NCBI GenBank assembly: GCA_013416795.1
Contig: RQSC01001165.1
Span: 57,662-121,661, forward strand
Direction: 5' to 3'
Length of the DNA: 64,000 nucleotides
From: Prasinococcaceae sp. CCMP 1430
Taxonomy: Eukaryota > Prasinodermophyta > Palmophyllophyceae > Prasinococcales > Prasinococcaceae
Shown: piece by piece, positions 1 through 10,478 of the stretch
Layout: each line of letters opens with the position of its first letter
How positions within the stretch are numbered: position 1 is the first letter of the stretch
The notes under the pieces: generated by a model
Database searches by the model: none
The model's input: the letters and a program-made list of their open reading frames with translations, nothing else
Told to the model about the DNA's origin: nothing
Program-made: the position numbers and the translations under genes

Positions 1-637
1 GCGCCTTCGGTGCGCCTGCGCAGGCGGGCGCGGCGAGCGAGGGCGCGGGGAAGAGGCGCAGCCCGGAGCGCCGCGCCGCGCCGCGAAAAGCTCGGCGCGG
101 CGGGAGGGAGAAAGTGGGACGGAAAGAGCAGGGGGGGCATAGGGGGGGAGGGGGAAGGCTCTGCGCGCCGCGGGATCGGCGCATTGTTTATGCAAGGAAG
201 GCCTCGTCGACCCGCACGTGTTGGCCGCGCGCCGCGCCGCACCGCCGCACCGCCACCTCGCCTCGTGCGCGCCGCGTGCTTGTGCTTGTGCTGACGCGCG
301 CCCTCGCCCGCCTGCCCGCACGTGTTGGCCGCGCGCGCCCTCAGCGGATGGTGCGGGGTTCTCGTTCGCCCCGGCGTGGAAGACGCAGGGGTCGCTTGGG
401 CAGGGCGCCAAGCCCGCCAGTGCGCCAAAGGTGCGCCCGCACTGCGCACCGCGCCGACGCCTCGCTGCGGCGCGGGCCGGCGCTATAGGCTGGGCGCCGC
501 CAGCTGCCGCGCTGCGCTGACGTTGCCGCGCGGCGCACGGTGTGCCACACTGCGTCCGCGACTTCCCGCGCTGTCGCGCGCCGCCCGCTCTCGCGTGCCA
601 CGGCGCTGCAAAGGGCGATTCCAGCGACGGAGCGTCG
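1..637 (+). promoter_or_regulatory. Upstream region of GIGYF-like gene with duplicated G-box block
   Basis: No gene is supported here. Every open frame is a GC-rich, arginine/alanine-rich shadow. A 21-nt block containing CACGTG (a G-box/E-box core, context CCCGCACGTGTTGG) occurs at 211-231 and again identically at 315-335, 104 nt apart on the same strand. CACGTG is a known bZIP/bHLH target in plants and algae, so a role as promoter of the gene starting at 638 is inferred from position only. Confidence 0.35.
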
Positions 638-2886
638 ATGATTCCCGGGCCGACGGCCCTGATCGATGGCGCGCCTCCGCCGTCGCGGCAGAGCGCGGGC
701 GGCCGGAGTGGCGACGCGCGCTCCGGCGGCGGGTGGCAGAAGGGCTCGGCAGGCGGGTGGAGCACCAGCAGCAGCAGCGGGAAGGACATCCCCAGGTCGA
801 AGAGCTGGCGCGGGCAGGAGCGCGGCGCGCCCGGGGGCATTTCGCGCGAGTGGAGCGAGGACGATCGCGAGCCACTGGGTGGGCCGCGCATGAGCTCGGA
901 CCGCTGGAAGGGCTACGAGCGCGGCGAGCGCGGCGAGCGCGGCGAGCGCGGCCAGCGCGGCCAGCGCGGAGCGCCGCCCGGCTGGGACGCCGGCCATCGT
1001 AGCGACAGCGCTGGCTCGCGCTGGGGTGGTCGGCGCGACTCGCGCGATTCCTCAGCGCGGAACCGCTGGGAGGGGAGCACTGGCCGCTCGCCCCCAGGCA
1101 TGGGAGTGGGGGGCGCGATCGCACCCGAGGAGGAGGGCTGGGAGAAGGCGGGAGGCGCGAAGAAGGGGGGTGGCATGGGCAAGATGCCCGGCATGGGCCG
1201 CAGCCCTCCGGGCGGCGTGAGTGGCCCGCTCGCCGGCTCGACGGCGCGGGCGCCGAGCGGCTCGTGGCGCTCGGGCGGCGCGAGCCGCCCGGCATGCCGC
1301 CGAGCGCGTCCGGCCACTCGGCGTCGCAGGGTTTCGGCGCCGGGCGCGGGCGCGGAGGCGTGCTGGGCGCGCCGCGGAACCCGCCAGCGCCGGGTGAGCG
1401 CCCGACGGGCTTCTTCGAGCGCTACTCGGTGGCCGGCCCGGCCATGCAGGGCGACCGCGGCGCCTCCGCCGCCTTCCTCCCCGGCGTGAAGCGATACTCA
1501 CGGCAGGCGATGCTGGCGGTGTACAGGAGCATAAAGAAGGATGGGCGCCTTCAACCGGCGCTGGCCGAGGACATCCCGGGCCTCACTACGCGAGATCCCA
1601 AGCCCCCGCTCGCCGAAATGGCCACGGACGCGGCAGAAGAGGCCGCCCTCGAGGCGGGCCTGCGTGGGACGGCCATCCCGGGCCACCGGTCGGGCCGGAG
1701 GTATTCGTCTGCCGACGTCACGGGCGACGTGCGTGGCGAAGCCACGATCATGTCGCGGCTCACTTCGAAGCTCACCGACACCCCCGAGGAGGAGGCCACT
1801 CCCGACGAAGCCCTCGACGACAGCATCGAGCCGGGGCGCGGCGACCAAAAGGGCCAAGCGCCGGGCGGTGGCGACGAGCCGCCGGCGACGTGGCTGGCCG
1901 AAAAGTTCGGCGCGATGGGGATGGGCATGGGCATGAGCATGCTCGGTGTCGCTGAGGCCCCTTCGGGCAACTCAGCGGCGCTTGACGGCGCGCTCGAGGA
2001 GGGAGGGGGCGGCTTGGACGACGCGCGCTTCGAGGACGCGCAGGACACGGTGCTGCTCGGCGGACCGAGGGGCACGCCGTCGCAGGGAATGCCAGCGCGC
2101 GAGGAGCAGCCGCGGCAGCCAGAGCAGAGTGCCTTCAGCTTCGCTCAGTCGACGCCCGACGCTGTGCCCGGGCAGCCTGCGCCGCAACAGCCCGCGCCGC
2201 AGTCTCTCCCGCCCGAGCAACAGCGCCAGGAGTGGCTGTACCGTGACCCTGCCGGCAACGTGCAGGGGCCCTTCACCTCGGCGGACATCCTCGAATGGAC
2301 GAACGCGGGCTTCTTCGGCATGGACCTGCAGGTCCAGCATATCTCGGCGCCGCAGGGAGCGCCATTCGTTCCGCTCGGCGCCATGATCGAGGATATCATC
2401 GCGGCCACGCGCGCTCCGCCGCCGGCGCCGCCGGCGCCGCAGCCCAACGCCGGCACGCATGGCGGGCTTGGTGGCATCCTCGGCGCCCTGGGTGACGTCC
2501 CCAACGACTTCATGGGAGACATGGCCCGGCAGAATTCGCAGCAGGGTCAGCAACCGCAGCAAAGCACGTTCGACTTCGCGTCTTCTCAGCCCATGCAGCA
2601 GCAGCAGCAGCAGCCGATGCTTCCTGACGAGCTCCCGCCGTTCAGCCAAGCTTTCGGGCAGGCGCCGCTGCCTCCGCGCGCCTCGTTCGAGGCTTCGCCA
2701 CCTGACATGGGCGGCCTGGGTATGCTCCAAGGCCTGGCAAACTCGACCGGGCCGATGCCGGCAATGCCACCGATGCCGACCGGGATGCAGTCTCTCGCGG
2801 AGTTGGAGGCGCAACAGATGGCGTACCACCCCGCCCAAGGGCAGGACGCTTCGCGGCAGCAGCAGCAGCAGCAGCCGCAGCCTATG

Positions 2887-2917
<31 letters not shown>

Positions 2918-3873
2918 AGCAGCAGCAGGGCACCAACATCATGGCGATGTTCAGCAGCAATGGGCACGCGCAGCAGCTGCCCGCCTCGCCGCCATCAAGC
3001 ACGATGGCAATGCCGCCCATGCCTGCGATGCCGGGTGGCGCGCGCTCGCTCGCGGAGCTCGAGGCGTTGCAGATGGGCGCTCAAACATCATCGTCGGGCC
3101 CGGTGGCCCCCTCAGTGGCAGCCATGTTTGGCCAGCAGCAGCAGCAGGAGGAGGAGGCGCAGCGGGCGCAAGTGGTAGCGGCGCCCGCCGATGATGGAGG
3201 CTTCGTTGACCCAGCGCTTTCCAAGCGCGAGCGCAAGAAACGCGCCAAGGAGGCGGCTAGGGAGGCCGCTGCCAAGGCACAGCAGCCCGTCAACGAGCAC
3301 CAGGCAATGGGGCATCCCATGCCACCCGCATCGAGGGCGGAGGAGCAGGCTCGCCTCGCGCCCGCATCGCTGGCGGACTTCATGGGGGGTGGCATGCAGC
3401 AGCCGCCTCCGCCGCAGCACGAGGGATTGCATCCGCATCCTGCATCGCCACCTCCACCGCGCTCGTGGGGAGCAGCGCCTGCGGCACCGACGGAGGTCGG
3501 TGATGGCAGGACGTTGCGTGACATCCAGGCGGAGCAGGAGCGCGCGCAGGCCGCGTCCGCGGCGGCCAATCGCGCCGCGGCAGCCGTGGCGGCAGCGCAG
3601 ACGGGGCCGCCCCCAGGGCCCAACGGCGCCGCGTGGGCGCCGCCAAGACCTCCGGCCAAGTCTCTCAAGGAGATTCAGGAAGAAGAGGCACGCCACGCCG
3701 CCGCCGTTGCGGCCGCACAGCCGGCGCCCGCAGGGCCCCCGCGCACTGCCGCAGAGGCGCTCGCCGGCCCGCACGGCAACCTCGGCGGCGCGCCGTGGGG
3801 CGCGCGCCCCGCGCCCGTGGCACCCGCGCCGGCGGCAGCAGCCGATGGCGATGGGCTTTGGGACTATGGCGGC

Positions 3874-3907
<34 letters not shown>

Positions 3908-4425
3908 TTCAGCAGCAGCAGCAGCAGCCGATGCAGTCACAAGGCGGCGGCGGTGGTGGATGGGCCACGGTCGCTTCATCGGGCTCGCGCGCGCGTCAGC
4001 ACGCGGCGGCAGCGCCCATGCAGCAGGGGCGCGCTGGAGGCATGAATGCCGCGCAGCGTATGGCCGCGTCGGGCGCGCAGTCTGCGCCCCACGGTGCGTC
4101 GCCCGGCAAGAAACCAAAGGTGACTTTCCAGTCGTGGTGCGCGGAGCAGATGCTGGCCATCACTGGCAGCGACGACATCACGCTGCTCGAGTTCTGTGCA
4201 ACGCTCGCCTCGCCCGCCGAGGTCAACGAGTATCTGCAAACCTATCTCGGCTCAACCGCCGAGGTGTCGGCCTTCACCCGCGAGTTCCTCAAACGCCGAC
4301 CCAGCAACAGTTCCTCAAACGAAGGCACTGGAAAGAAGAAGAAAAAGAAGGGAAAGGGGCTCGACAGCTCTATGCTGGGCTTCTCAAGCGGGCTCGACAC
4401 CAGCAACATGGAGGTCCCGCAGTAG
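638..4425 (+). CDS. GIGYF-like GYF-domain translational repressor (2 exons)
   Basis: Predicted 1,224 aa. Exon 638-1216 joins 1330-4425 through a phase-0 intron (donor GTGAGT at 1217, acceptor GCAG ending at 1329), which links two frames that otherwise look unrelated. The N-terminal exon is Arg/Gly/Trp-rich. At about residue 247 lies RYSRQAMLAVY, a Y-x4-M-L eIF4E/4EHP-binding type motif as in animal GIGYF proteins. The GYF domain is at about 494-550 (WLYRDPAGNVQGPF ... GFFGM), a fold that binds PPGL-type proline peptides. The long middle is poly-Q, poly-P and Met-rich. The C-terminal 90 residues (SWCAEQMLAITG, LEFCATLASPAEV, a Lys-rich tail) resemble the GIGYF/PERQ C-terminal region. By family, such proteins join 4EHP and mRNA decay factors to silence translation; that role is inferred. 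ATG 638 is the first ATG in frame; an ATG further in is possible. TGTAAA at 4523 follows the stop. Confidence 0.82.
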
Positions 4426-4932
4426 GGAGGGCAGGCCTGCGTGAACAGTTGCGCACCGCCTCGCTGTCACCCCGACGCGTACGAACGCAGCACCGCCTTG
4501 CGCGCGCGCACGGAGCTGTGTTTGTAAAATCGGGAACGGAAGTGGCGGTGCTACGCAGCCGTGCGTCGCTTCGTTGCCCCGCGCCGCCGCCGCGTGCGCC
4601 TCGCCGAGGGGTGCGCCCCCCCGCTGGCGCTAGCTGGCAGGTGCCCGCGTCGCACGCGCTGCTCCGTTGCCTCCGCCCCCCTTGCCGCAGGCACGTCCGC
4701 GCACGGGGAAGGTTCGGTGGAGCGTGCCATCATGGTACACTGTACAGTAGGTGCTAGGGCTTACAGCGGGTGGATGAAGTTAAGGGGTTTGAACCGACAG
4801 GGTTATGAATGTACATCAAAAAGCATGTGCACGCCACCGGGGGCGCACACGTGCGCGCCCGCGAGCGGGGGCCCGCCGCGCGCGGAGCCGCAGGTGCGGG
4901 GACCGGTGGTGGGCGGTGCTCCTACCTCGGCG
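4426..4932. other. Intergenic region between GIGYF-like gene and peptidase gene
   Basis: The 3' flank holds TGTAAA (4523-4528), a likely polyadenylation signal for the upstream gene. From about 4730 to 4830 the base composition is clearly less GC-rich than either side, which fits a promoter or 5' UTR for the gene starting at 4933. The downstream frame stays open back to 4561, but only through a non-ATG start, and that stretch does not resemble peptidase sequence. Confidence 0.4.
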
Positions 4933-7455
4933 ATGACGAGCGACGAGCGCTGCGAGGTGGGCGCCGCCGCCGCCGCCGAGGAGGAGGCGCTCGGCCTGCT
5001 GCGCGAGCTATCCGCGCAGGGCGCGCCCGAGTGGGCGCACGTGGCCGCGCGCGGTGGCGGTGGCGCCGGATTCCTCGTGACATCGGGCTGGTCGCAGCGC
5101 GCGCCCGCCGACGGCGGCAAGCGGGCGTTCGCGCGCACGTTTGACGTCGACGCGAGCGCCGATGCGTTCCCCGCATCCGCTCTCGAGACGACCTCCCCGT
5201 CCGCGGCCGAGCTGCCGTCATCGGGGGTGGAGCTGCGCAGCGTGTCGCCATCGGGGGCGCGCGTCTTCATCGTGCGCACTACCGCGGCAAACGGTGGCGG
5301 CGCCAAGGGCGCACGCGTCGCGCAGCTGTGGACGGCCGCGGGCCTGCAGTGGGAGGCGGCGGTGCCCGCCACGCTGCACGGTGCCGTGTGCGCGGGCGAA
5401 CCGTTCGGTGGCGCAGACTGGTCGCCGTCGGAGGGCGCCGTTGCCTACGCTGCCGACGCCCCCCGGCGGGTGCGCGCCGCCGTCAGCGCCGCGGCACCGC
5501 TCGCCGCTGTGTCAACGGCGGACAAGAGCGAGGCGGACGGCGACAAAGCCTCGGTCACGGGGCGCACCTGGGAGCCCACCCAGGACTACGCCCCCGACTG
5601 GGGTGAGGCGCAGGGCGGCGCGCGGGAAGCCGCGCTCTTCGTTGTCGACTGCGCGAGCGGCGCACTCGCGCGCGTTGCAGTCCCCGACGCGCAAGAGCTC
5701 GAACCCTCCGCGGCGCATGCAGACGGCGAGCAGAGCGCCCCGAGCGCGGGGGTCTCGTGCGCCCAGCCCTGCTGGACGTGCGAGGCGGGCCTGGCGTTCA
5801 CCGCCTGGCCGCACCCCGCCGGCCATCGGCCGGGGCTCGCGCACTGCCTGAACCGGCCCAGCGCGGTGTGCTGGGCGCCCTCGCCCCACGCGGCGGATGC
5901 CAGCGGCGAGGCCGCCACCGAGGGCGATGGTGAAGGTGGCCGCGGCGGGGCCTTGGTCGTCGCACAGCCGGGCGGCAGCGGTGCCTCGCCCGTGCTTGCG
6001 CCGGCGCCCGCCCCCGGCGAGGACGGGGGAGGCAGCAGGCTGTACTTCCTGAGCCATGCGCGTGCACTGGCGACGGGCGTGCACATGGCGCGCGCTGACG
6101 TATGCAGCGTGCCGTGGAGCGGCAGCGGCGCGGCCGCCGCGCGCGAGGCCGCCACAGCGACGCAGGACGTCCTCGACGTTCGTGCGGCCGATTCGGCGAA
6201 GGGGTGCCCTCCCGACGGTCTGTGGGTGACTCGTCTGCGGCGTGACATGTTCGCGCTGCGCGGCAGCCTGGTGGCCACCACGCAGTGGCGCGCCTCGCGC
6301 ATCTGCGTGCGCGTCGACCTCGAAACGGGCGCGTGCGACGCGCTGCCTGACCCGGCCGCCGCGCTCGGCGGTGGCGCGCTGCTCGCCGACTCGCTGCTGA
6401 GCTCCGACGCAGAGGTATGCGCGTGCTCGGCGGACGTCCTGGCGGGCGCGGCGGCATCGGACGGCGCGGACGGCGCGATCTTTGTGGCGGCCGTGAGCTC
6501 GCCGGCGTCGCCTCCGCGACTCGCAGCGCTCCTCATGGACGGCAGCGCCGGCGGCGGTGCGGAGTGGGTGGCACTGAGCGAGCCGCAAAAGGCCACGCCA
6601 GCGCTCGCAGCTGCGGCCTCGGCGCGCTGGGGCGTCGTGCACACGCCGCCGCCCGACGGGTCGGCCGATGGCACCGACTGCGGCTCGGCGGTGCTTCTCG
6701 CCCCGCCTGCCGATGTGCGCGCGCGCGGCATAGTGCTGCTGCCGCACGGCGGCCCCCACACGGCCGCGCCCACCGCGTACATCATGAGCGCGGCCATGTT
6801 CACGCAGATGGGCTACGCGGTGGCCATGCCCAACTATCGCGGCAGCTTCGGCTACGGTGACGCCTTTCTCGAGGCGCTGCCTGGCCGTGTGGGTGCCGTG
6901 GATGTGCGCGACTGCATGGCGGCGCTGAGCGCGTGCGTGGCGGCGGCGGGCGCACAGGAGGTCCCAACGGTGGTCTGGGGCGGGTCGCACGGGGGATTTT
7001 TGGGTGCGCATCTGCTGGGGCAGCACCCGGAGGCCTTCGCTGCCGCCGCGCTGCGCAACGCCGTCACAAACATCGCGTCGATGGTCTTCAGCAGCGACAT
7101 TCCCGACTGGTGCGCTACCGAGGCGCTCGGCTGCGAGCGCGGCGCCACCGCCGCGTGGCCGCCTACGCAGGACGAGCTGCGCACCATGTGGGAGGTGTCG
7201 CCCATACAGTATGCGGGCTCGGTGCGCGCGCCCATGCTTCTGCTCGTGGGCGACAGTGACCAGCGCGTGCCGCGCGAGCAGAGCCACCAGTACCGCCGCG
7301 CGCTGCAGGCGGCCGGCCGCGGCGAGGCCGCGTGCGAGTGCGTCGAGTTCGCGGGCGAGGGCCACGCCCTGGGTGGCACGCGCACTGAGGCCGAGTGCCT
7401 CGCGCTCGCGGCCGCCTTCTTCGAGCGCGCGGGCGGCAGGGCGCCCGCCGAATGA
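4933..7455 (+). CDS. Acylaminoacyl-peptidase-like serine peptidase (family S9C)
   Basis: Single exon, 840 aa, close to the roughly 730 aa of plant and animal acylaminoacyl-peptidases plus insertions. The C-terminal alpha/beta-hydrolase half is clear: oxyanion region LLPHGGPHT, the NYRGSFGYG motif, nucleophile in GGSHGG (Ser about 685), Asp about 776 in GDSDQRVP and His about 811 in GEGHALGG, so the full catalytic triad is present. The weakly conserved N-terminal half would form the beta-propeller that restricts access to small acylated peptides. Family members remove N-acylated residues from peptides and oxidised proteins in the cytosol or plastid. I chose ATG 4933 (MTSDERCEVG) because the open frame upstream is non-conserved and has different base composition. 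It faces the next gene tail to tail with 103 nt between stops. Confidence 0.88.
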   Translation: MTSDERCEVGAAAAAEEEALGLLRELSAQGAPEWAHVAARGGGGAGFLVTSGWSQRAPADGGKRAFARTFDVDASADAFPASALETTSPSAAELPSSGVELRSVSPSGARVFIVRTTAANGGGAKGARVAQLWTAAGLQWEAAVPATLHGAVCAGEPFGGADWSPSEGAVAYAADAPRRVRAAVSAAAPLAAVSTADKSEADGDKASVTGRTWEPTQDYAPDWGEAQGGAREAALFVVDCASGALARVAVPDAQELEPSAAHADGEQSAPSAGVSCAQPCWTCEAGLAFTAWPHPAGHRPGLAHCLNRPSAVCWAPSPHAADASGEAATEGDGEGGRGGALVVAQPGGSGASPVLAPAPAPGEDGGGSRLYFLSHARALATGVHMARADVCSVPWSGSGAAAAREAATATQDVLDVRAADSAKGCPPDGLWVTRLRRDMFALRGSLVATTQWRASRICVRVDLETGACDALPDPAAALGGGALLADSLLSSDAEVCACSADVLAGAAASDGADGAIFVAAVSSPASPPRLAALLMDGSAGGGAEWVALSEPQKATPALAAAASARWGVVHTPPPDGSADGTDCGSAVLLAPPADVRARGIVLLPHGGPHTAAPTAYIMSAAMFTQMGYAVAMPNYRGSFGYGDAFLEALPGRVGAVDVRDCMAALSACVAAAGAQEVPTVVWGGSHGGFLGAHLLGQHPEAFAAAALRNAVTNIASMVFSSDIPDWCATEALGCERGATAAWPPTQDELRTMWEVSPIQYAGSVRAPMLLLVGDSDQRVPREQSHQYRRALQAAGRGEAACECVEFAGEGHALGGTRTEAECLALAAAFFERAGGRAPAE

Positions 7456-7558
7456 CGCCCCCTCTCTCCCCCCCCACCCCCCCCACACACCCTCCCGACC
7501 CTGCGAAAATTACGGAATAAATTCGCGCAATATCGGCGTAAGAAAAGGCGCGTAGGGC

Positions 7559-10372
7559 TCACGGCGGCGGCGAGCACGTCCCGGTACCCACGCACGGCGG
7601 TGGCGGACTCGGCGGTGGCGAGGGGGGTAGCGGCGGTGGAGGTGGAGGAGACGGCGGTGGCGAGGGCGGCAGGCTCGGTGGCGGAGGGCTCGGAGGAGGG
7701 GGGCTCGGCGGCGCGCTCGGTGGCGGAGGGCTTGGCGGCGGCGGACTCGGTGGCGGAGGGCTTGGCGGCGGCGGACTCGGCGGCGGGCTCGGTGGCGGCG
7801 GGTTCGGCGGTGGCGGAGAAGGCGGAGGACTCGGCGGCGGTGGGCTCGGCGGCGGCGGGCTCGACGGTGGGTTTGGAGGGGGGCTCGGCGGCGGGCTCGG
7901 CGGCGGGCTTGGCGGGCTCGGCGGTGGCGGCGAGCACGTCCCGGCACCCACGCACGGCGGCGGCGGACTCGGCGGCGGCGAGGGGGGTAGCGGCGGTGGA
8001 GGTGGAGGAGACGGCGGTGGCGAGGGTGGCGGGTTCGGGGGCAGACTCGGAGGAGGGGGGCTCGGCGGCGGTGGGCTCAGCGGCGGGCTCGGCGGCGGGC
8101 TCGGTGGCGGCGGGCTCGGTGGTGGGGGGCTCGGCGGCGGGCTTGGTGGATTCGGAGTTGGAGGCGGCTCGGGGCTCCGAGGGGGGCTCGGCGACGGGGG
8201 CGGCGGAGGGCTGGGTGGTGGAGGGTTCGGCGGCGGCGGCGGGGAAGGCGGTTTCGAGGGCGGTGGCGGAGAAGAGGTGAACGGGAATGCCGCCGGGGTA
8301 CGGTCGGGAGGCGGCGAACGCGGGCGCGGTGGTGGAGGCGGTGGTGGTGGCGAGCAGGTGCCAGCCTCGATGCATGCGGTCTCAACAATCTCGCGGATTG
8401 CCTGAGTAAGCGCAGCTGCGAAGCGGGCGGTGTCATCTACGTCACTGGCGCCGTCGTCGCCTTCGACATCGATGAGTGCCAGCGCGGCGTCCTCGGCCCA
8501 CGGCATGCGATCGTCCTGCCGCACCTCGTACTGCATCGACGCGTCGCCGATAAGCTTGATCAGCGCACCTGCCTTTTCAGCCACGCGCTCGCTGACCCCC
8601 TCGGGATCGCTAAGAATCTCCAGGGCGCGCAAGGCCTGCTCCTTCATGGCCTCTTCCTCCTCGGTATCGAAAAGGACCGTGAACTCTACCACTATCTCCG
8701 TGTCAGAGATGACATCCGTGACCTCTGACTCGACGTCGTCGCAGGGAGCACCGGCAATGTCGGCGACCTCACACTCGAGATCGCGTTGCTTTTCGCGGAA
8801 ATCGTCGAGCCCGATGCCGTCGAAGGCGACGCCCCTCACGATGGCCACGAAGAGGTCGAGTTTCGGTCCTCTGGGGGCAACCGGAGGATGGGGGGCAGCG
8901 AGCGGACTTGGCGAGGGAGTAAGGCTGACCTGAACGCTGATGGCGCCATTGACAGCGGCGGGCCCGTCGCTGTTGATGGGCGGCGACGGCGGGGGTGGCC
9001 TGCCTAGAATGGATTGACGGATCTCTCCAATGTCCGAATAGATGAAGTCCCGCTCGGAGATTTCTACCACGAACGCACCCTTGTCTGGTGGCGGGGGCGG
9101 AGAGGGCGGAGGCGCTGGGGGCACAGACGGCAGCACGAGGAGAGGGTTGCCGCCGCCGCCGCCGCCGTACACCACCGCCGTCGCCGCCACAGTAGCGATA
9201 ACAAGTAGGCTCGTTAGGGGAGCTGCGAGCCGCCGGGGCATGGGGCCGCACGCTTTGGGCTGATGCAGCCCCGGACAGCGCTTTCGTCGGCTGCTGTCGT
9301 CGGCCGCATTCGCCGCGCCACTGCCGTGTTGCACCGTGACTTCCACGCTGACCTTCACCATATCCACGCTTGCAGCTGGAGGTGCCACTGGCACGGCCAG
9401 CTCGTTGGTCTCAATTGCACTGAGGGCGCCCCAGTGGGGCCAGGGTACCCGAACCCCGACGCCCGCTCCCTCAAGCTGCAGCAGCGCCTCGATCACGCGG
9501 GTCGTCGGGACTTTCCACGCCTCCGCTATCTGCGAGATCGCGACGACAAACCCATCCCAGTCGAGGCGTCGCGACGGGCCATTTCCGCGCGGCGTCCATG
9601 GTGACTGGGACCCGTCGCCGGAAGTCATCGCGAGGGCGCCGGCGCTTCCCAGCGCGGATTTACGGCATCGCGCGTGAATGATGGCGAGTCCGTCGGGGGT
9701 GGGCGGCGCGAAGTCGCTGCTCTCGCCGTCACAAACGAGGCCTGCTTGTGCGCAGAGACCAACGAGCTGCTCCGCGCTGAGGGTGCACGCCTTGCCCGTC
9801 GTCGCGCTCTTGCCCCCAGCAGCCAGCGGCCTGGAGTCGGCGGGTCGCGTCCCAGAGACGTCGCTGCCGGCCGCCGCCGCGGCGTCGAAGATCGCCCTGA
9901 GTCGGCTGTGGCCCACGCACGGGCTAGGCGGCGCCGCAGTGGGAGGGCCGGCACGAGCGCTCTCAGCGTTCGTCTCAGGCTCGGACGACCCGCGGTGAGA
10001 GAGCGCTGCGAAGGAGGCGACTGACTCCACCAGCTCCTCGAAGCCTTCGAGCGATAGGGCGGTCTCATTGCGTTGCTGCGGACACGCCTCGGCGCGCTTC
10101 GACACCTCTGCGCGGAGGCAGGAGCCGAGCGAGGAGCAGTCAGCGCCGGCGAGCATGCCAAGGTCTCCCACCGCGAAGGCCGCGTCAGCGGTGCTGAGGA
10201 GCCCATCGCTCGCGAAGCGCTCGAACACCTGCGTCACAGGCGACGGACGCGGCGGGTCGCTGTCCCCCGTCCGAAGCTCCTCGTGCTCGGCGCCAGTGGC
10301 CTCGGCCGCGTCGGCGCCGAACGTGGAGGCGACCCTGGAGGCGAGCCCCTGGAGGAGGTTGCCGGAGGTCAT
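7559..10372 (-). CDS. Membrane protein: EF-hand/p25-like repeats, TM segment, SPPP-rich tail
   Basis: About 937 aa in one open frame. Residues 1-330 carry two related helical units: VTQVFERFASDG ... LEGFEELVESVASFA, and LRAIFDAAAAAG ... DWDGFVVAISQIAEAW. These look like degenerate EF-hand or p25-alpha units, a tentative call because no canonical calcium loop is visible. A single hydrophobic stretch (LTSLLVIATVAATAVVY, about residue 385) follows an Arg-rich segment, then a mixed region with acidic patches, then about 240 residues of SPPP/SPPPP blocks typical of algal hydroxyproline-rich wall glycoproteins. Three Cys pairs of the form C-[IV]-x-[AT]-G-T-C-S-P-P punctuate the proline rods, the last one just before the stop. 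The topology (cytosolic N-terminus, extracellular rod) is inferred. It could be two genes, the second starting at the Met just before the TM segment (about 9242). Confidence 0.62.
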   Translation of the reverse strand: MTSGNLLQGLASRVASTFGADAAEATGAEHEELRTGDSDPPRPSPVTQVFERFASDGLLSTADAAFAVGDLGMLAGADCSSLGSCLRAEVSKRAEACPQQRNETALSLEGFEELVESVASFAALSHRGSSEPETNAESARAGPPTAAPPSPCVGHSRLRAIFDAAAAAGSDVSGTRPADSRPLAAGGKSATTGKACTLSAEQLVGLCAQAGLVCDGESSDFAPPTPDGLAIIHARCRKSALGSAGALAMTSGDGSQSPWTPRGNGPSRRLDWDGFVVAISQIAEAWKVPTTRVIEALLQLEGAGVGVRVPWPHWGALSAIETNELAVPVAPPAASVDMVKVSVEVTVQHGSGAANAADDSSRRKRCPGLHQPKACGPMPRRLAAPLTSLLVIATVAATAVVYGGGGGGNPLLVLPSVPPAPPPSPPPPPDKGAFVVEISERDFIYSDIGEIRQSILGRPPPPSPPINSDGPAAVNGAISVQVSLTPSPSPLAAPHPPVAPRGPKLDLFVAIVRGVAFDGIGLDDFREKQRDLECEVADIAGAPCDDVESEVTDVISDTEIVVEFTVLFDTEEEEAMKEQALRALEILSDPEGVSERVAEKAGALIKLIGDASMQYEVRQDDRMPWAEDAALALIDVEGDDGASDVDDTARFAAALTQAIREIVETACIEAGTCSPPPPPPPPRPRSPPPDRTPAAFPFTSSPPPPSKPPSPPPPPNPPPPSPPPPPSPSPPRSPEPPPTPNPPSPPPSPPPPSPPPPSPPPSPPLSPPPPSPPPPSLPPNPPPSPPPSPPPPPPLPPSPPPSPPPPCVGAGTCSPPPPSPPSPPPSPPPSPPPNPPSSPPPPSPPPPSPPPSPPPPNPPPPSPPPSPPPPSPPPPSPPPPSPPPPSAPPSPPPPSPPPPSLPPSPPPSPPPPPPLPPSPPPSPPPPCVGTGTCSPPP
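7566..8029 (-). repeat. Direct repeat (about 104 bp, spaced 360 bp) in SPPP-rich coding region
   Basis: Bases 7566-7669 recur at 7926-8029 with about five mismatches, exactly 360 bp apart, so in the same reading frame. Each copy codes for one Cys pair (CVGxGTCSPPP) and the flanking SPPP rod. This marks an internal duplication of a 120-residue unit in the wall-protein tail. Such arrays are prone to length change and to assembly collapse. Confidence 0.75.
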
Positions 10373-10478
10373 CGCGGTGCGCGCGGGGGCGGCAGCCGTG
10401 GCGCCGCCGCCGCCCGGCCACCGCCAGGGCCCGAGGCGCCGGGCGGCGCCGAGGCGGGCCGTTGCGCGCGCCCTGCGC

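Noticed and set aside
4738-4830. Possible tRNA or small RNA in the less GC-rich patch (GGGTTTGAACCGAC)
   Set aside because: Only a T-arm-like string is present; no acceptor stem, D arm or anticodon arm could be folded around it.
5512-7488. 658-aa antisense open frame over the acylaminoacyl-peptidase gene
   Set aside because: Arg/His/Ala-rich composition with no conserved motif; it mirrors GC-rich third positions of the real gene on the other strand.
7600-8280. 226-aa + strand open frame rich in Gly, Ala, Ser, Val and Glu
   Set aside because: It is the complement of the SPPP-rich coding repeat and simply reflects that repeat.
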